From positions 1 through 64,000 of the forward strand of contig JAYKKR010000020.1 of NCBI GenBank assembly GCA_036971615.1: a stretch of DNA of 64,000 nt, given 5' to 3'. Under the pieces are notes generated by a model that was given only the letters and a program-made list of their open reading frames with translations, was not told where the DNA came from and searched no databases. This DNA comes from Amyloporia xantha (taxonomy: Eukaryota > Basidiomycota > Agaricomycetes > Polyporales > Adustoporiaceae). Position numbers and translations under genes: made by a program. This document shows positions 47,758 to 59,082 of the stretch, in pieces; positions within the stretch are counted from its first letter, which is position 1, and the number at the start of each line of letters is the position of its first letter.

Positions 47758-49511
47758 TTAGAGCGCCTCCATTTTGAGGTCGTCGACCGGGGTGCCGATC
47801 TCGGTCTCGTCCGCAGACTCGAGGTCAGGCACGCGCTTCCTCTCCGGGTCGCGCGAGTAGTTGGGGAGGGGTACGTCGTCGCCGACGGTGAACGTCTGCA
47901 TCTGAGGAGGCGATTATGAGCACGAGCTGAATTCAAGGCAGCGAACGGCGAGAAAGGCGCTACTGACCTGAAGGTGCACTCCGGTGCTCAGATCCTTTGC
48001 GTGCGAGGACTTGGGACGGCCGATGACAGGCGATGAGGGCTGGTTATTCATCGAGCGGAAGCCCACCACCCCAGAGTGGCTGCTTGCGGTGCTGTAGCGA
48101 TCACCGTGTCAGGTTAGAACATGCTTCTAGGGGGGCTGGGAAGACTGCGACTAACTAAATCTTGGGTCCGTTGCTCTTGAACTTGGTCAGACGACGCACA
48201 GCGCGACAAGCAACTATCTGCATGAGCGCGATGAGTCATTAGACTGTCGCACGTTTACGACAGGGGAGTCCGGCTTACCGTCGACGCAATCGCAGCAGGC
48301 ACGTTGAAGACGATGCTCATGATAGAGTTCAGGCCGAGCACCATGAAGATGGTTGCGATCAAATTCGCGATGAACCTGAAATACGGTAAGCAACCACGAC
48401 GGCACCAGCGCTGAGGACACCCACGCGACGAGGAAGTAAATCAAGCCATCCTTGAAGAGCATCGATACGAGCTGTGAGCCCTTCGCCCGCTTGTAGAGCT
48501 TGACTGCGCTGAGCGACATCACGAGCGTCGAAGCACATGGAGTAGATGAAGGTCGCGGCAAGCACGGTGTTGTTCGTGTGGATGATCGCACAGCCTTCGC
48601 CAGGGATCCACGTCGCCTTGAGCAGCACGCCTACCAGTGATAAAATGAAGGCTCAGCACGATCGATCACGGGCCAGAGAAGTCAAGAAGGGATCGCGCAC
48701 CCTGCAAGATCAGAGACCAGTGGCCGAGAATGACGAGCACGAGGGGAATGACGATGTACAGCTTCTGCGACCATATCGCCATGCTGGTGCAGACCTATCA
48801 GGGATCGATCGTTCACGGAAGGCAGTAGTATACTTACGTGCGGATCGACAGGTTGATGCTGGCAAGTCCTACTGCGCCATCACCAGTAAGCTGATGAACG
48901 GGACATCATCAATGACCTGCCAAGTGGAAATGAATGTGAAGCCGCATACCTGATTGAACGTGTAAAGGGCCTGGCAGTTGACCTCTCTGCGTCGATTGCG
49001 AATATTTAGAATGAGAACTTGCGCTCACGAAGCGCAGACTTACGACGTCGCGTCAAGGGCCACCAAGCTAATAACGATTCGCAATCAGGTTCGTTGAACG
49101 ACCGTACCGATTGATCGAGAGGTGCTTACATCCCGATCAAGGCGAAGAACAGGCAGTAACGACCAGCCATGTAAAAGATCTATGTAGTGTGATCAACGAC
49201 GAAACAGGGAAACTAAACAGCGGGCGTACTGACCAATGGCCATTGGAACTTCCGCTTCCCGGACAGGAACGACCACTCAAAGTCCAGAGAGGTGAAGAAT
49301 TCCCAACTGAGCGAAACAGGTCAGGCCGCAACTTACAACTGCTGAGAAGAGAACGTACAAGTAAAGCCCAGCTAAGCAGTGCATCAACTTTGTGAAGGCA
49401 ACTATAGGAGACAAGACGATGAGAACGAGTCGCATGCGAAGGCGCCTCTGAGAAATGGCAGCACATGCCTTCATCGAGCGCGAGCTCTGCTGGGGAAGAC
49501 CAGTCGGGCAT
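47758..49511 (-). CDS. Basidiomycete seven-helix membrane protein, paralogue B
   Basis: The start is MPDWSSPAELALDEG and exons continue VAFTKLMHCLAGLYL, WEFFTSLDFEWSFLSGKRKF, QWPL-IFYMAGRYCLFFALIG, then PGEGCAIIHTNNTVLAATF with IYSMCFD, to a last exon MQTFTVGDDVPLPNYSRD closing in DDLKMEAL. Order, spacing and splice positions match paralogue A at 33568-35498, while the cytosolic tails differ completely. Some helices are less clear than in A: around 48390-48500 the frame must shift once to keep FIYSM joined to the following helix, so this copy may be damaged or mis-sequenced. Probably a plasma- or endomembrane protein of unknown role. Confidence 0.75.
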
Positions 49512-50239
49512 GGTGTCCAGATACAGTCAGATAGGAATACTGTATGTACGTCCAGCGGATTCGAGACAAAGATCGTCTGAAGGTGGCCGACTGGAATGTA
49601 GATTAACAGGGAGAAAACCGACACCGCCTTGACGACATCGTAAAGTAGACCGAGCTGTACATATAGCAGAATTGTTTGCTGCAGAAGAAGTCCAGGAAGG
49701 AAGCCCGCCACGGTTGGACCAGACATGTGGGAGGGTTGTGTCAGTGCAGCCGAGATGGGAAGCCCGAAGATAGACATACGAGCACTGGGAGGGAGACCGG
49801 GCCCATCAGAAGTGCCGGCGTATCAGGGCGTGTCGCTGGATGAGGAATTGCCAGGCCTTTCGCGCTGTCAGAAAATAAAGCATGGCGTCAATCACCTGCA
49901 AGCAGTCCTGGCATAGAAGGTGTTGTTACGAAAGTTGCAGACACAAAGGAACACGCTTTCCGGGCGTCACCAATTTGGTCACAGTTCTTGCGCAGATTCT
50001 GAGGCGATTAATCTGGTGCGCGACCACCCAACACTAGTTGCTTCCCATTGCCTCCGTTCGCTGGGCCCGCATGCCTGAGGCCGAATTCATTCGACGACAA
50101 GGTAGGGGCCCGGAAGCATCAACTCAGCGAAATTGACGGCGATAGACGCCTTCCCCACGTCCTTTTCATTTCGGAAAGGCAGCGGCACGGAGGCTAATTT
50201 TCGATAATCGACCTGTTCTCTAGGATCAGGGTTCGGCCT
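49512..50239. other. Upstream region with a hydrophobic open frame
   Basis: A leftward frame from 49777 reads SGPTVAGFLPGLLLQQTILL then DVVKAVSVFSLLIYIPVG, two likely membrane helices. It lies in frame with, but upstream of, paralogue B. It could be the start of another mushroom membrane-protein family (DUF6534-like layout) now broken, or an upstream exon. No decision is possible. Confidence 0.3.
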
Positions 50240-50285
50240 GGTCTCGTACCCAGACCTGTAATGTCGCACCCCACCACCGCAAATA
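50240..50285 (+). repeat. 46-bp inverted repeat, left copy
   Basis: GGTCTCGTACCCAGACCTGT and the following 26 bases are the exact reverse complement of 51399-51444. Next to it on the inner side ACAGGTCTGGG is again the complement of CCCAGACCTGT, so this copy also folds on itself. The pair brackets the RecQ-like gene. Confidence 0.9.
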
Positions 50286-50506
50286 ACAGGTCTGGGGCAG
50301 CCTGATAGGGCACCCACCCCTTCCACTTAGCGCCCACTTAGCGCCCAAATGTAACGGTCACAATCACCTTCTGGTGCCTCGGCCGATCTGAGATACCCTT
50401 TCGGCCGAGCTTAGCCTTTTTGGGAACGCGCGCCGACTGAGCATAATTCCGTCAGTCCTACGAAGACTGAGTATCTTCCGAATTCGTCATAGTCTTTCAC
50501 TCCATT

Positions 50507-51459
50507 ATGCCACAGTCTCAGTCTCGTTTGGCGGCTCATAGGAAACAGTATGACTTAGCATACAAGAAACTAGAGAATGCTCGAGCTACTGCTGCAGAGA
50601 AGTTCTCATATGATTCTGAAAAGACTCGCACTGCTATGGCAAAAGCTTTCACAAGGCGATCTGGCGGCAAACATGTACGGAAATGGCAACTTGATGCTGC
50701 CGAAGCTATGTGTCTTGGTCTCGATGGCTCTGTCATCGCAGGGACAGGAGCCGGCAAAACAATTGTTTATATGCTGCCACTTCTCCTGCCAGCAAACAGC
50801 GAAAAGACCCTTGTGGTCATATCACCCTTGAAGGCATTGCAACGAGACCAGGTATTAACTTACATAATGGAACATGTGTCATGGCCGTTGACACCATAGG
50901 TAGGTCCGCCGCTTCAAGAAAATGGGAATATCTGCACGAGCCGTGAATAGTGATACATGGTCAAAGACCATCGCAACGGTATTCATCTTATTTGTTAGAA
51001 GTCAGCATAAAATCATTCACAACCTTACAGGAAATGAAGACGCACAAATATAGGGCCATCTTCACATCACCGGAGATGACACTGAAGCACGTCGCGTGCC
51101 GAGAGGCACTTCAAGACGCGGGCCTCTCAAACAGGCTACTTAGCTTCGTCGTTGATGAAGCTCATTGTATTTCCCAGTGGGGAGGCAAGTTTCGGCCTAC
51201 CTATGGAGAGCTCGATAAGCTAAGAGCTTTTGTGCCTTGCGGCACACCGATCTGGGCATTCTCTGCTACAATGGCCCCGGACGTACTAATAGAAATCCAG
51301 AGCACACTGCATATCAATCCCGCAGATTCCTTCCACTTGAATCTGGGTAATGATAGGCCAAACATCAGCTTCAGTGTAGTCGAAATGGATAATTCTACTA
51401 TTTGCGGTGGTGGGGTGCGACATTACAGGTCTGGGTACGAGACCACATATCTCCCATGA
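50507..51459 (+). pseudogene. Truncated RecQ-like DEAH-box helicase
   Basis: The family unwinds DNA 3' to 5' with ATP in repair and recombination. Exon 1 gives MPQSQSRLAAHRKQYDLAYK, then a Q-motif-like KWQLDAAEAMCLGLDG, Walker A GTGAGKTIVYMLPLL and motif Ia VVISPLKALQRDQ. Spliced exons add VRRFKKMGISARAVNSDTW, FTSPEMTLKH, motif II DEAHCISQWGGKFRPTY and motif III AFSATMAPDVLIEIQ. Directly after NISFSVVEMDNST the frame enters the 46-bp repeat (TICGGGVRHYRSGYETTYLP) and stops. The second RecA domain, RQC and HRDC regions are all missing, so it cannot be an active helicase. It may have been part of a mobile cassette. Confidence 0.85.
51399..51444 (-). repeat. 46-bp inverted repeat, right copy
   Basis: Exact reverse complement of 50240-50285. 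It interrupts the helicase coding sequence and supplies its stop codon a few bases later. The flanks show no obvious target duplication. Confidence 0.9.
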
Positions 51460-51889
51460 TATGTGGAGGTGAACTCTGGAGATTAGGAGAGAAATGGATA
51501 GTGGAACAAAGAGGCGACATTCAGATGCGCTTGGCAGCATGACGGAATATTACATATAGGAGTTCAAGCAGGTACTTTTGAAGGTTGAAGGCGGGGTACG
51601 AGTCGTCTAGGGGGTTCATTTACGTGTGTGTATGTATCTCCAGCGATCGATGCCAACCGGCTCCGACAAAATCTATGGATACTAAAATGAAAGTCAGAAT
51701 CGCACACCTCGCAAACATCTTCACAACTGAAATATCGATAGAAAGCTCCCATGGCACAAAAAGGTCATCGCGACCGTTTAGCAGGCATCTGCATGCACTG
51801 CGGCCGGCTCTGGACGTTCCCGTACTGCTGGTCCTGAAGCCGACTGATATGATGGAAGAGCACCGGTGTGACGTAGGTATTTGTCGTCA

Positions 51890-53660
51890 TCACCTGCGAT
51901 CTTGACGTGGCAGAAGTGGCGAGAGGAGAGGATGTTGTCGAGGTGCTGCCGTCGTAGCAGTAGAAGGAGTGGAATGTCTCGAATGAGACTTCGTGTGTTG
52001 CAAACACTTGTGTTCGCCACTTGCGAGCAGGGCCAATCCGAGCGCACCGTGATCGCGGGTATGCTGGTAATGATACCCTAGAAGGACAGCATCAGATCCA
52101 CGTCGCAACGTAGCACGACTAGATCATCCAACTTACTGAGACCATTCATGTTCTTGTACCGCCTCGGGCATTCGCCGACACCGCACGCATATGGCTTTGA
52201 TCTCCGCTCAGCTTCTCTCTCTACTTCTCGCAGCTCCGATTCGCTGATTGGCTCACCATTGTCCTTCTGTTCAAGCAGCGCCTGGAAGTGCTCGAGATCC
52301 TTTGGCGGTGTGAAGTTGCAGGAGCCTTGTGTCATATGGTACTTGAGGCCGTTTGCCTGCTTGTACGACTTGGTGCATTTCGGCTTTGGACAGCGGAACG
52401 GCTTCGAGAGGAGTAGAGAAGTAGCGGGTCGAGACACAGCCGTGCCCGCCCGGATAGTGTTCGCCGCTGCACCTAACACTGGTGCCGAGGCCGGCACCCC
52501 AGCGACATCGCGGAATACCGTTGAGCCCAGGGCCGGCGACGCGACACGCGATGGCGCTGGGGTGCTGTCGGGCGTGTCGCTAGCACTGTTGTTTAGCAAC
52601 AGGGCCGGTGAGACACAAGCCGACCGCCCGGCGTAAGGGCTGTTGCGGTCCCCTATCACCGAGCCGTCAGGTATCGCCGCGGAAGAGGCAGTAAGTGAAG
52701 GAACGGTCCCAGGGAGCAGTGATGCATAATCGATATCAGAATATCCAGAGTAGGCGTTGAAGGCCTCCTCCGTACGACTGCTCATCATGGAGCGGGAAGG
52801 GGGGAATCCGACAGATAGGTGAGAATGGCCAGAGCGCGACAGAAGGACGGTCGTAGTTGCGAACATTGATATGGGAGCGGGATGCGGTGATGAACAAGTT
52901 GCCGACAGGTGCGAGGCTGAATATAGACCGGCACTCGGGTAGGAAGAAAGCCGCAACGAAATGGGAGTGTCATGGGGCGAAGGTGCCCCCGAGGACGGAG
53001 GATTGACATGATCCATGTCAAGCTCCATGTCGTCAGGATCAAATGAACCTTGAGAGTAGGAGGGAGCCGTAGGTACATCGTGTGTATCGGGGAAGTATGA
53101 TCCCTGCATAGACCCCTTGGGAGGGTATGGGTCCACTATGACGACATGGCACTCTTCAAAGTGGTCGATGAGAGCGTGCAGGTCCGTGAGATTTAACCCG
53201 CAACACGTGTAGTCTCGGCACTTTGCATATTGTCAGCCCAAAAGAAATATCATGATGGTCATGTTAATACTCACGAGCTCTTCCTGGCGCTCGAACATGT
53301 TAAGTGCATTTACAATTGACCCTTGATCGCTCTCAATCGATGAGGACATTTTGCCGAATTTGAACTCGTTCGGACTGAATGAGGGAAATGAGACGTCTTG
53401 TGAGTTATTGAAGTTGTGCAGAAATATGTCGCTGCTCACTCTACCGGGCCTAACAACTGTGCGGGCGAAGCTCCTGCGTAGAAATGGCTCCCGAATGAAC
53501 TTCCTGCCTGCCACGATGCTGGCGAGCCGACGAGGCGGCGGGTGTAAGATGCAGGGCTGAACGAACCATTCTGGCCGGTAAAAGAATCTGAGGCCATCGT
53601 GAAGTCGTCAATTTCGGGCGACTGGAAAGTGATGGGTTGAGCCGCAGCCGCCATATTCAT
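51890..53660 (-). CDS. SFP1: SFP1-type C2H2 zinc-finger transcription regulator
   Basis: In yeast Sfp1 links nutrient/TORC1 signals to ribosomal-protein and ribosome-biogenesis genes. Here a Ser/Phe-rich start (MNMAAAAQPITFQSPEIDD) leads to a first finger YTCCGLNLTDLHALIDHFEECH, as in the Sfp1 family. A long Ser/Pro-rich middle follows, then the characteristic tandem fingers at the C-terminus: RCPKPKCTKSYKQANGLKYH and, after a Glu-rich spacer, ACGVGECPRRYKNMNGLRYH. The end has a His-rich, basic tail (HSRHSTPSTATTAAPRQHP). The two C-terminal fingers separated by about 50 residues are diagnostic. The last intron near 52133-52076 has canonical borders. The reading frame is intact throughout. The ribosome-regulator role is inferred from the family. 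Confidence 0.8.
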
Positions 53661-54447
53661 GTCGGACGAGAAGGCCAGTGTGTCTGAAGCGATCGTAAAA
53701 GATTGATTGAGCTATAGACAGGGGAACAATACTGGTGCCTGGTAGTCAATTAGTGATCGTCGTCGAAGGCGTGGACTAAAGAGAGGGGTGAGCGAGTGAT
53801 GGAGGCTCGGGTAATATGCCGCAACAGCGTCGGCTAGTATTCAACGCTTTCCGTCCTCTTCCAACATTCTCCGGTCCTCCTGTGTGTACGCTAACCTCCC
53901 TCACTCGCCCTCTCCAACCTTTCAGCCATGCCGACCCCTTCAACCCATGCCCACTGTAGAGTCTCTGGAGCAGCCAGGCGCGTCTATTCGGACGAGAACG
54001 ACGGACAACCGTAGGTGCCGGGAGTCGCCGTTGCCCTTATACATCGAGCGAGAGCGATCGGACGTGCACCGACGTGAGCAGCGCCATGGTGAGCCCAAAT
54101 TCTGCTTACAAGTCCCACCGTCCACGGATAGCATTGATAATATAGATATATTCATATCTATCTATGTAGATAACGAGGCACCGGACATCCACGCCCAGAA
54201 CGTTTCTAAGCGAGATGTCCGAGGCACTGCCCGGCCCATAATCATCGAGCGACGATCGTCGCTCCCGTCCACGAGAGACTGGCTGCAGAGCCTCTGCCCA
54301 TGAGCTGCGTGAGAGAACGACGGCGTGAGCAGATTCGCCAGGACGAGATGGCTGCAGACCAGTTCTTGGTGAACCCGGACGGCGCAGTCACCTCATCCCT
54401 GGTGCAGAAGTTATGGTAGTAGAGCGTGGTTTCATTGAGCAAGAGCA
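53661..54447. promoter_or_regulatory. Upstream region of the SFP1-type gene
   Basis: About 790 bp with a 139-codon rightward frame (53884-54303) that lacks any motif. It includes CT-rich DNA near 53850-53930 and an ATAGATATATTCATATCTATC palindrome at about 54137-54162. Probably a promoter. Confidence 0.35.
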
Positions 54448-55116
54448 TTAGTTTTCGACTGAATCAGTACAGGGAGGATCAAAGGGAACAAAGAAGATCA
54501 CGTACTCTGCACCGCGCTTCTTTGACGGTGGCGCGTCTTTCCCACCATCCCTCCTCGCCTTCTGACTCTGAGATTTGGCGGCAGCATTGTCAACGCCAGT
54601 TGTCGAGGACTGCTGGCGAACTGCAAGGATGGCTTGCCAGGCACTAGGAACAAGTTTCTTCTTTTTGACTACTGGTTCCTCCTCTGCCGGTTCTTCTTCC
54701 GCCGGCTCAATCTCTGTGAGTTCAGATCCCAAATCGAATGGCTTGTCGCCTGCGGCATCGTCCTCACTTTCAGAGACGACGGCCTTCCGCTTGCGTTTCT
54801 TCGCGTCATCTTCAAGGACGTTGGATGATGCATAGGTACGATGAAGCGGTGGGCTGGAACGCTGACCAGATGGCACCTTGGGAGCAGTAGGCTTCTTCAC
54901 CCGCTGCGCCTCAGTTTCTTCATCGCGAGCAGCCATCTTGTCCTCGAGGTTGGCGACACGGCACGTCGTTGCATTCTTTTTCTCTTCATCTCTTGCTTTT
55001 TTCTCTTCCGCTTCTTCCTTAGCCGCTGCGATTTCGGCTTTGGAACGTCGAGTACCGGGAGCATCGACCTTCCCAGGACGCTTGTCAGCGTTTGAGGCGC
55101 GAGTCTTCAAACACAT
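54448..55116 (-). CDS. Conserved mushroom hypothetical, K/E-rich coiled coil
   Basis: From MCLKTRASNADKRPGKVDAP the protein runs into a long Ala/Glu/Lys helix (EIAAAKEEAEEKKARDEEKK, LEDKMAARDEE), then basic KKRKRKAV and acidic blocks, a repeated AEEEPAEEEP, and KKKKLVPSAWQAI. The start motif (K/L)TRxSNAxxxPG with a following Lys/Glu helix marks a family repeated many times in mushroom genomes, often close to transposons. Nuclear localisation is likely from the basic clusters. An in-frame ATG 36 bp upstream (55152) is possible, but the family starts here. No catalytic domain. Confidence 0.6.
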   Translation of the reverse strand: MCLKTRASNADKRPGKVDAPGTRRSKAEIAAAKEEAEEKKARDEEKKNATTCRVANLEDKMAARDEETEAQRVKKPTAPKVPSGQRSSPPLHRTYASSNVLEDDAKKRKRKAVVSESEDDAAGDKPFDLGSELTEIEPAEEEPAEEEPVVKKKKLVPSAWQAILAVRQQSSTTGVDNAAAKSQSQKARRDGGKDAPPSKKRGAEYVIFFVPFDPPCTDSVEN

Positions 55117-55463
55117 GGCTGAGCTGTGAGAAACTGAGGTGTATAGAGACATGGACTGCGGTGGACAGAGTCGTGGACTGCGGTTGAAGGTGGTTGACGT
55201 TGAAGAACGAAGCGTTTCCGGTCCAAGTCCAATTTGTTGCTAACGTGATTGGAGCAAGGCGCTCAAACGGCGAACTCTCTTTCCGTCAGGTTGTCCCAGG
55301 ACTCCCAGCAAAATTGGGCTAAGGTGTGCTGGTTTTTCTAAAAATCTTTTTTTCACCAGATTTATCATAATTTCGACGTTACGAAGCAGCCTATCGGGCA
55401 ACGGCGTAAGGCTCCTCTCAGCCGGAGTGCATCTCCCCTTGTCCCTTCGTACCCCACACCGCG
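55117..55463. promoter_or_regulatory. Divergent intergenic region
   Basis: About 350 bp between two divergently read genes, with an AT-rich block at 55325-55375. It would serve as the promoter for both if both are transcribed. Confidence 0.35.
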
Positions 55464-55870
55464 ATGAATCCAGCCCCTCCTCCACCTGCTCCGAGCCGCA
55501 AGAAACTTCGCTGGCCCTGTACTGCTCCTGGCTGCAACCGCTGGCTGAAGAACCCCGGCGGACTTAGGAAACATCTCCGGACACAACATCCGAATCTCAG
55601 CTCACAGTTATCACCCGCACGCCCACTACCAATACCGGTTCAACTCCGTCATCGACGTGCCCGCTCTGCCAGGATTCCCATCTCGCCTCTCGCAAGCCCC
55701 TTGCAACGAGATTCCAGCGCCACCTCTCGACAATGTCTTGACGTCGACCCTCGACTTTGATGCTCTCGTGCAGCGCGGACACAGCAGGCCAATGTTCCAC
55801 GCTCACTTGCATTCTTCTCTGAGCTCACGCTGACCAATCTCAGCGCTACACTGGTGACTAGGCGCAGCGG
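55464..55870 (+). pseudogene. N-terminal remnant resembling a Plavaka-type transposase zinc finger
   Basis: The frame begins MNPAPPPPAPSRKKLRWPC and has a C2H2 finger CTAPGCNRWLKNPGGLRKHL with RTQHP. A finger of this kind at the extreme N-terminus is usual for Plavaka (CACTA-like) transposases of Agaricomycetes. Beyond it, a second frame continues with a family-like YHP...PCNEIPAPPLDN pattern, so the frame slips near 55600. No transposase core follows. It could alternatively be an independent small zinc-finger gene. Confidence 0.35.
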
Positions 55871-56703
55871 TGCATTGTGGCTAATGTCACTGCAGTGCGA
55901 CCGAGCATGGCAGGTGAGTCCGTTATCAGGCTTCCTCGCTCACTTGTCCTATCTACAGTATCTCCCTATGCCCACGCGTTGCAGCTGTGGTCTCCCGCAT
56001 GAGCCCGCTTTCCCTCCCAACCCTGTCCGGACATGGCCTGCTACATAGGCCTCCATCTTCCACTTGCGACTGTGTCCCGCACTACCCCATCTATTAACTT
56101 GCGCGTCGTGCGCTCGCTCACGCTATCTACAGGGACAGATCGTGCGTGTTCGCTTGGTCTCGTCCACATCTGTCTGCTGCCTTTTTGTGCTGCCTTTCTG
56201 CAGACTCTGCACTTCAAATGCTCCACTCCCTGCTGCTTCTTCTCCCAGCCTTGTACATCCCGCTTATGTCTCTTTCAGCGCAGTGCGCTATTAATATTCC
56301 TGTGCTATCTAGATCTGCCTCACTACGGACACACTCTGTGCTGGACCACTCAAGATGCATATTTACTCATCGGATGTATACTTGTCAGTCAGCAGAGTTG
56401 TGCGTCCATTGACGGCGAGTCCAACGCCTACAAGGGAAGGTGCCGGCTCACTGTCAGCTTATGAGCTCCAGACGGTACGGGGCACCAAGGGTCTGTTGTG
56501 CAGCGTCACGTCCGCTTCGCTTCACCAATGTACAGTACATATCAGATATATTTATGGTAGTTATTGTTAATCCGGCTCTTACAATTAACCAAATGAACTT
56601 ATATATTACAACAGGATTAGCGGTGCGCTGTGGGTATGTACCTGCACAGCTCATTCAGTGGTGTCGCTGAGTTCATCACGTCTTCAACAATTGACTCCTC
56701 TGA
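55871..56703. other. Region without recognised gene
   Basis: Cys/Leu-rich short frames occur in several registers around 56030-56460, without conserved motif or splice logic. Probably non-coding, or decayed remainder of the transposase-like sequence to the left. Confidence 0.3.
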
Positions 56704-58411
56704 TCAATGTTGCTCAATGCGCTGGGAGTCCCGCTGCCGGCGTATCTGCACCGCTATATACGCTTCGCCCAAGATCTGCAGCGCAATAGCACGAAGTGGC
56801 CCTTTGTTGCGCGGTATGGCTGGATCTTCCAGCACACGATCGCACGTCTCACGTAGCACAGATTCTATTTCCAGTTTGGTTCCCTATGACCGGTCCAGGG
56901 ACAACCGTTCAGTGAAAGTGAACACCGGTTAGAGCGACAGACATCATACCTTAAATAATGCTTGAAGGCCCTTCTCCGCTGCTTGCTCCTCCAGTCGCCG
57001 CTTCTCGTCTGGGCTCAGATTTCCGGCCTTCTCGGCGGCTTGGATCTGTTCGAAGACGTTCTTCAGATCCATTGCTGCACGAAGCGTCGACACTGTGAGC
57101 AGAGCGATTGGAACGACAGAGTTCCATTCAGTAGGTAGCTGTAGGTTGAGCGGCGGAAAATACTGAACGACGCACATCTCACTAACTACGTGGTACTTTT
57201 CCTGCAAGTTGGGCAGCCAGCCACAGACACCCAGGAAGGTCTGATTCGTCGCTTGATGCTGCTTCGCTTCCGAAACATACACAAAGCCAACGGCATTCAG
57301 TGGCTCAACGCCATACAACTCCCTTTTGAGCTCCTAAATCAAGCGATCAGCCACCGTTAACAGAGAATCCAGTGAGCAAGTGCATACTCAGCCTCCAGCT
57401 GGCTCGCCCTACAACTTGATGCCACCTGTGGATCGTTCGGGCCCATCGCCGACTCGGTGAATATCCCGAGCTTGCGCTCCATATTCTCCAAGAGCTTCTG
57501 TATTCGTTCTTCGCACGCCGCCGCTTTCTGTCATATTTGCTCATCGTTCAAACGAAATAATAGGAGCAAGCAATGCGCACCTCAGCAGCCGCCTTCCGTG
57601 CTTTCTCCTCCCACCGCGCATTCTCCTCAGGACTAAGGATCTCACACCCCTTCCGTCACGCGGGACTGGCCCCCCGCCCTCGCCCTCCTCCATATCTTCT
57701 GCCTCCTGCAACGCCGCCTTCATATCCTTCACGAGGCTGATGTGCCGAAAAAGCTCCTGTGCAATGAGTCATGTCGTTAGAAAAGAAGAATTAGATATAT
57801 GCAAGAGCAACGCACCTCGGGATCCACATATCCGCCCTCTGGTGCACTCTCCTTCGCTCCAAACTCGTTGTACTTTCTGCGCAGCTCAGGCTCAGAAAGC
57901 GTCTGATATCCTATCGCGATCTTCTTGAGTCGATCCTCCGCGTGGGGGTCATCGGGATTCTTATCCTGATAATGCTTGATGGCAAGACGTCCTACATTGG
58001 CAGCTAATCCTTTAGCAAACGCTGGAGCATGCAGCACTCACGATACGCCTTCTCGATGTCCTCCGTCGAGGCATCTACAGGGACTCCCAAAATGTCATGA
58101 TACCCCGTCTTCAGCGGCTTCTCCTGCGTCCCGATCTTCCTTCCTCTTCGTGCGCTGGGGCTCTGGCTCTGTGACGACGAAGAGCTATGTCCGTTCGCGA
58201 GCATTGACATGGTCCCTGGGAGATTCGGCAGTTGGGTGGGATAGAAGGCATGGGTCATGACAGTGTTGCAACTGAAGCAGCGCACATCAAGAATGGTAGC
58301 AGGATGCGGTGCAAAAGAGGGGAACTCGAGTTGAGAATGACATTTTGCACAAGTCGTTGAGATATGATGCAAGTGAGGTCGTGACTGAATCGTCGGATTA
58401 AAGAAGCTCAT
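56704..58411 (-). CDS. DnaJ/X-domain protein with a degenerate HPD motif
   Basis: J-domain proteins stimulate Hsp70 ATPase; the DnaJ-X subfamily (Caj1/Djp1-like) acts in the cytosol and at membranes. The start MSFFNPTIQSR is followed by a zinc-binding-like CAKC...CFSC pair, a Ser linker, then the J domain: TGYHDILGVPVDASTEDIEK, AYRRLAIKHYQDKNPDD, KKIAIGYQTLSEPELRRKYN. Where the family has HPD, this copy reads YQD. The next exon runs DPE-ELFRHISLVKDMKAAL, so the usual IFGGERF-type stretch between J and X domains is absent. The X domain follows (ALQEAEDMEEGE, ELYGVEPLNAVGFVYVSEAK, GLQALFK) and ends QRDSQRIEQH. One base is missing in a G run near 57650. The changes at HPD are substitutions, not frameshifts, so they are less likely to be sequencing errors. 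Confidence 0.85.
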
Positions 58412-59082
58412 ACTGGTAGCGTACAGCACTGTGATGTTTCGACTTCCAAGTGTAATGCCACAAATTACAATACAGCAAGCCAGCCGGCAGCGCCAGCTCT
58501 CACGATCTGAGCAAGTACTCATTCCTAAGTCCATCACCTCTCCGATCCTCGTCCGCCTCTACTTGTCTCTTCCGCCTCCTGCTTCCTCTACCTCTATCTC
58601 GCTGCCTCTCAAATCTTATCTTCTCACCCCGGCACGATATATTCCTCCCCCAGGTACTGCGGGACGGCTTGAGCCGTCCAACGCGTCCTGTGTTTGCCTA
58701 TGCGCAGTGTCCTTGGACTGCTAGGTGCTTCGCTCGTCATAAGTCCTGTCGCTACGTCCTTCTGCGCTGACGATTAGAAATCCGCTGGACCCCGGCATTC
58801 GTTCAGGGCCTGTCTGCTGTAAGTTTCTTCACTCGTCAGAGATCTCGGGAACCTGGCCAATAGCACATTGTGATTATCTTGCCTTCAGATACAAGAAGCT
58901 GCTTGCGGTTCGTAGCTATTTAATACATGGAGATCGCTAGCTCATGATTCACATACACCACAAGCACGCAGCTGGTTTTCCTTACTACCTCGGTAGTTCT
59001 ATATCGTGTAGCTGCATAGAGAGTCGGGTATGTCCGCATTCTTATCGCGTCCTTGGCCTCGCTCGTTTACGCCTATCAGACC
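58412..59082. promoter_or_regulatory. Divergent intergenic region
   Basis: About 670 bp between the DnaJ gene and a rightward gene. Pyrimidine-rich tracts at 58540-58640 and a TTAATACATG stretch near 58919. No gene recognised. Confidence 0.35.

Noticed and set aside
50240..51444. Helitron carrying a RecQ-like helicase
   Set aside because: The helicase is RecQ-type (DEAH, RecQ-specific motif order), not Pif1/Rep-HEL. No Rep motif, 5' TC or 3' CTRR hairpin end is seen; inverted repeats are not a Helitron feature.
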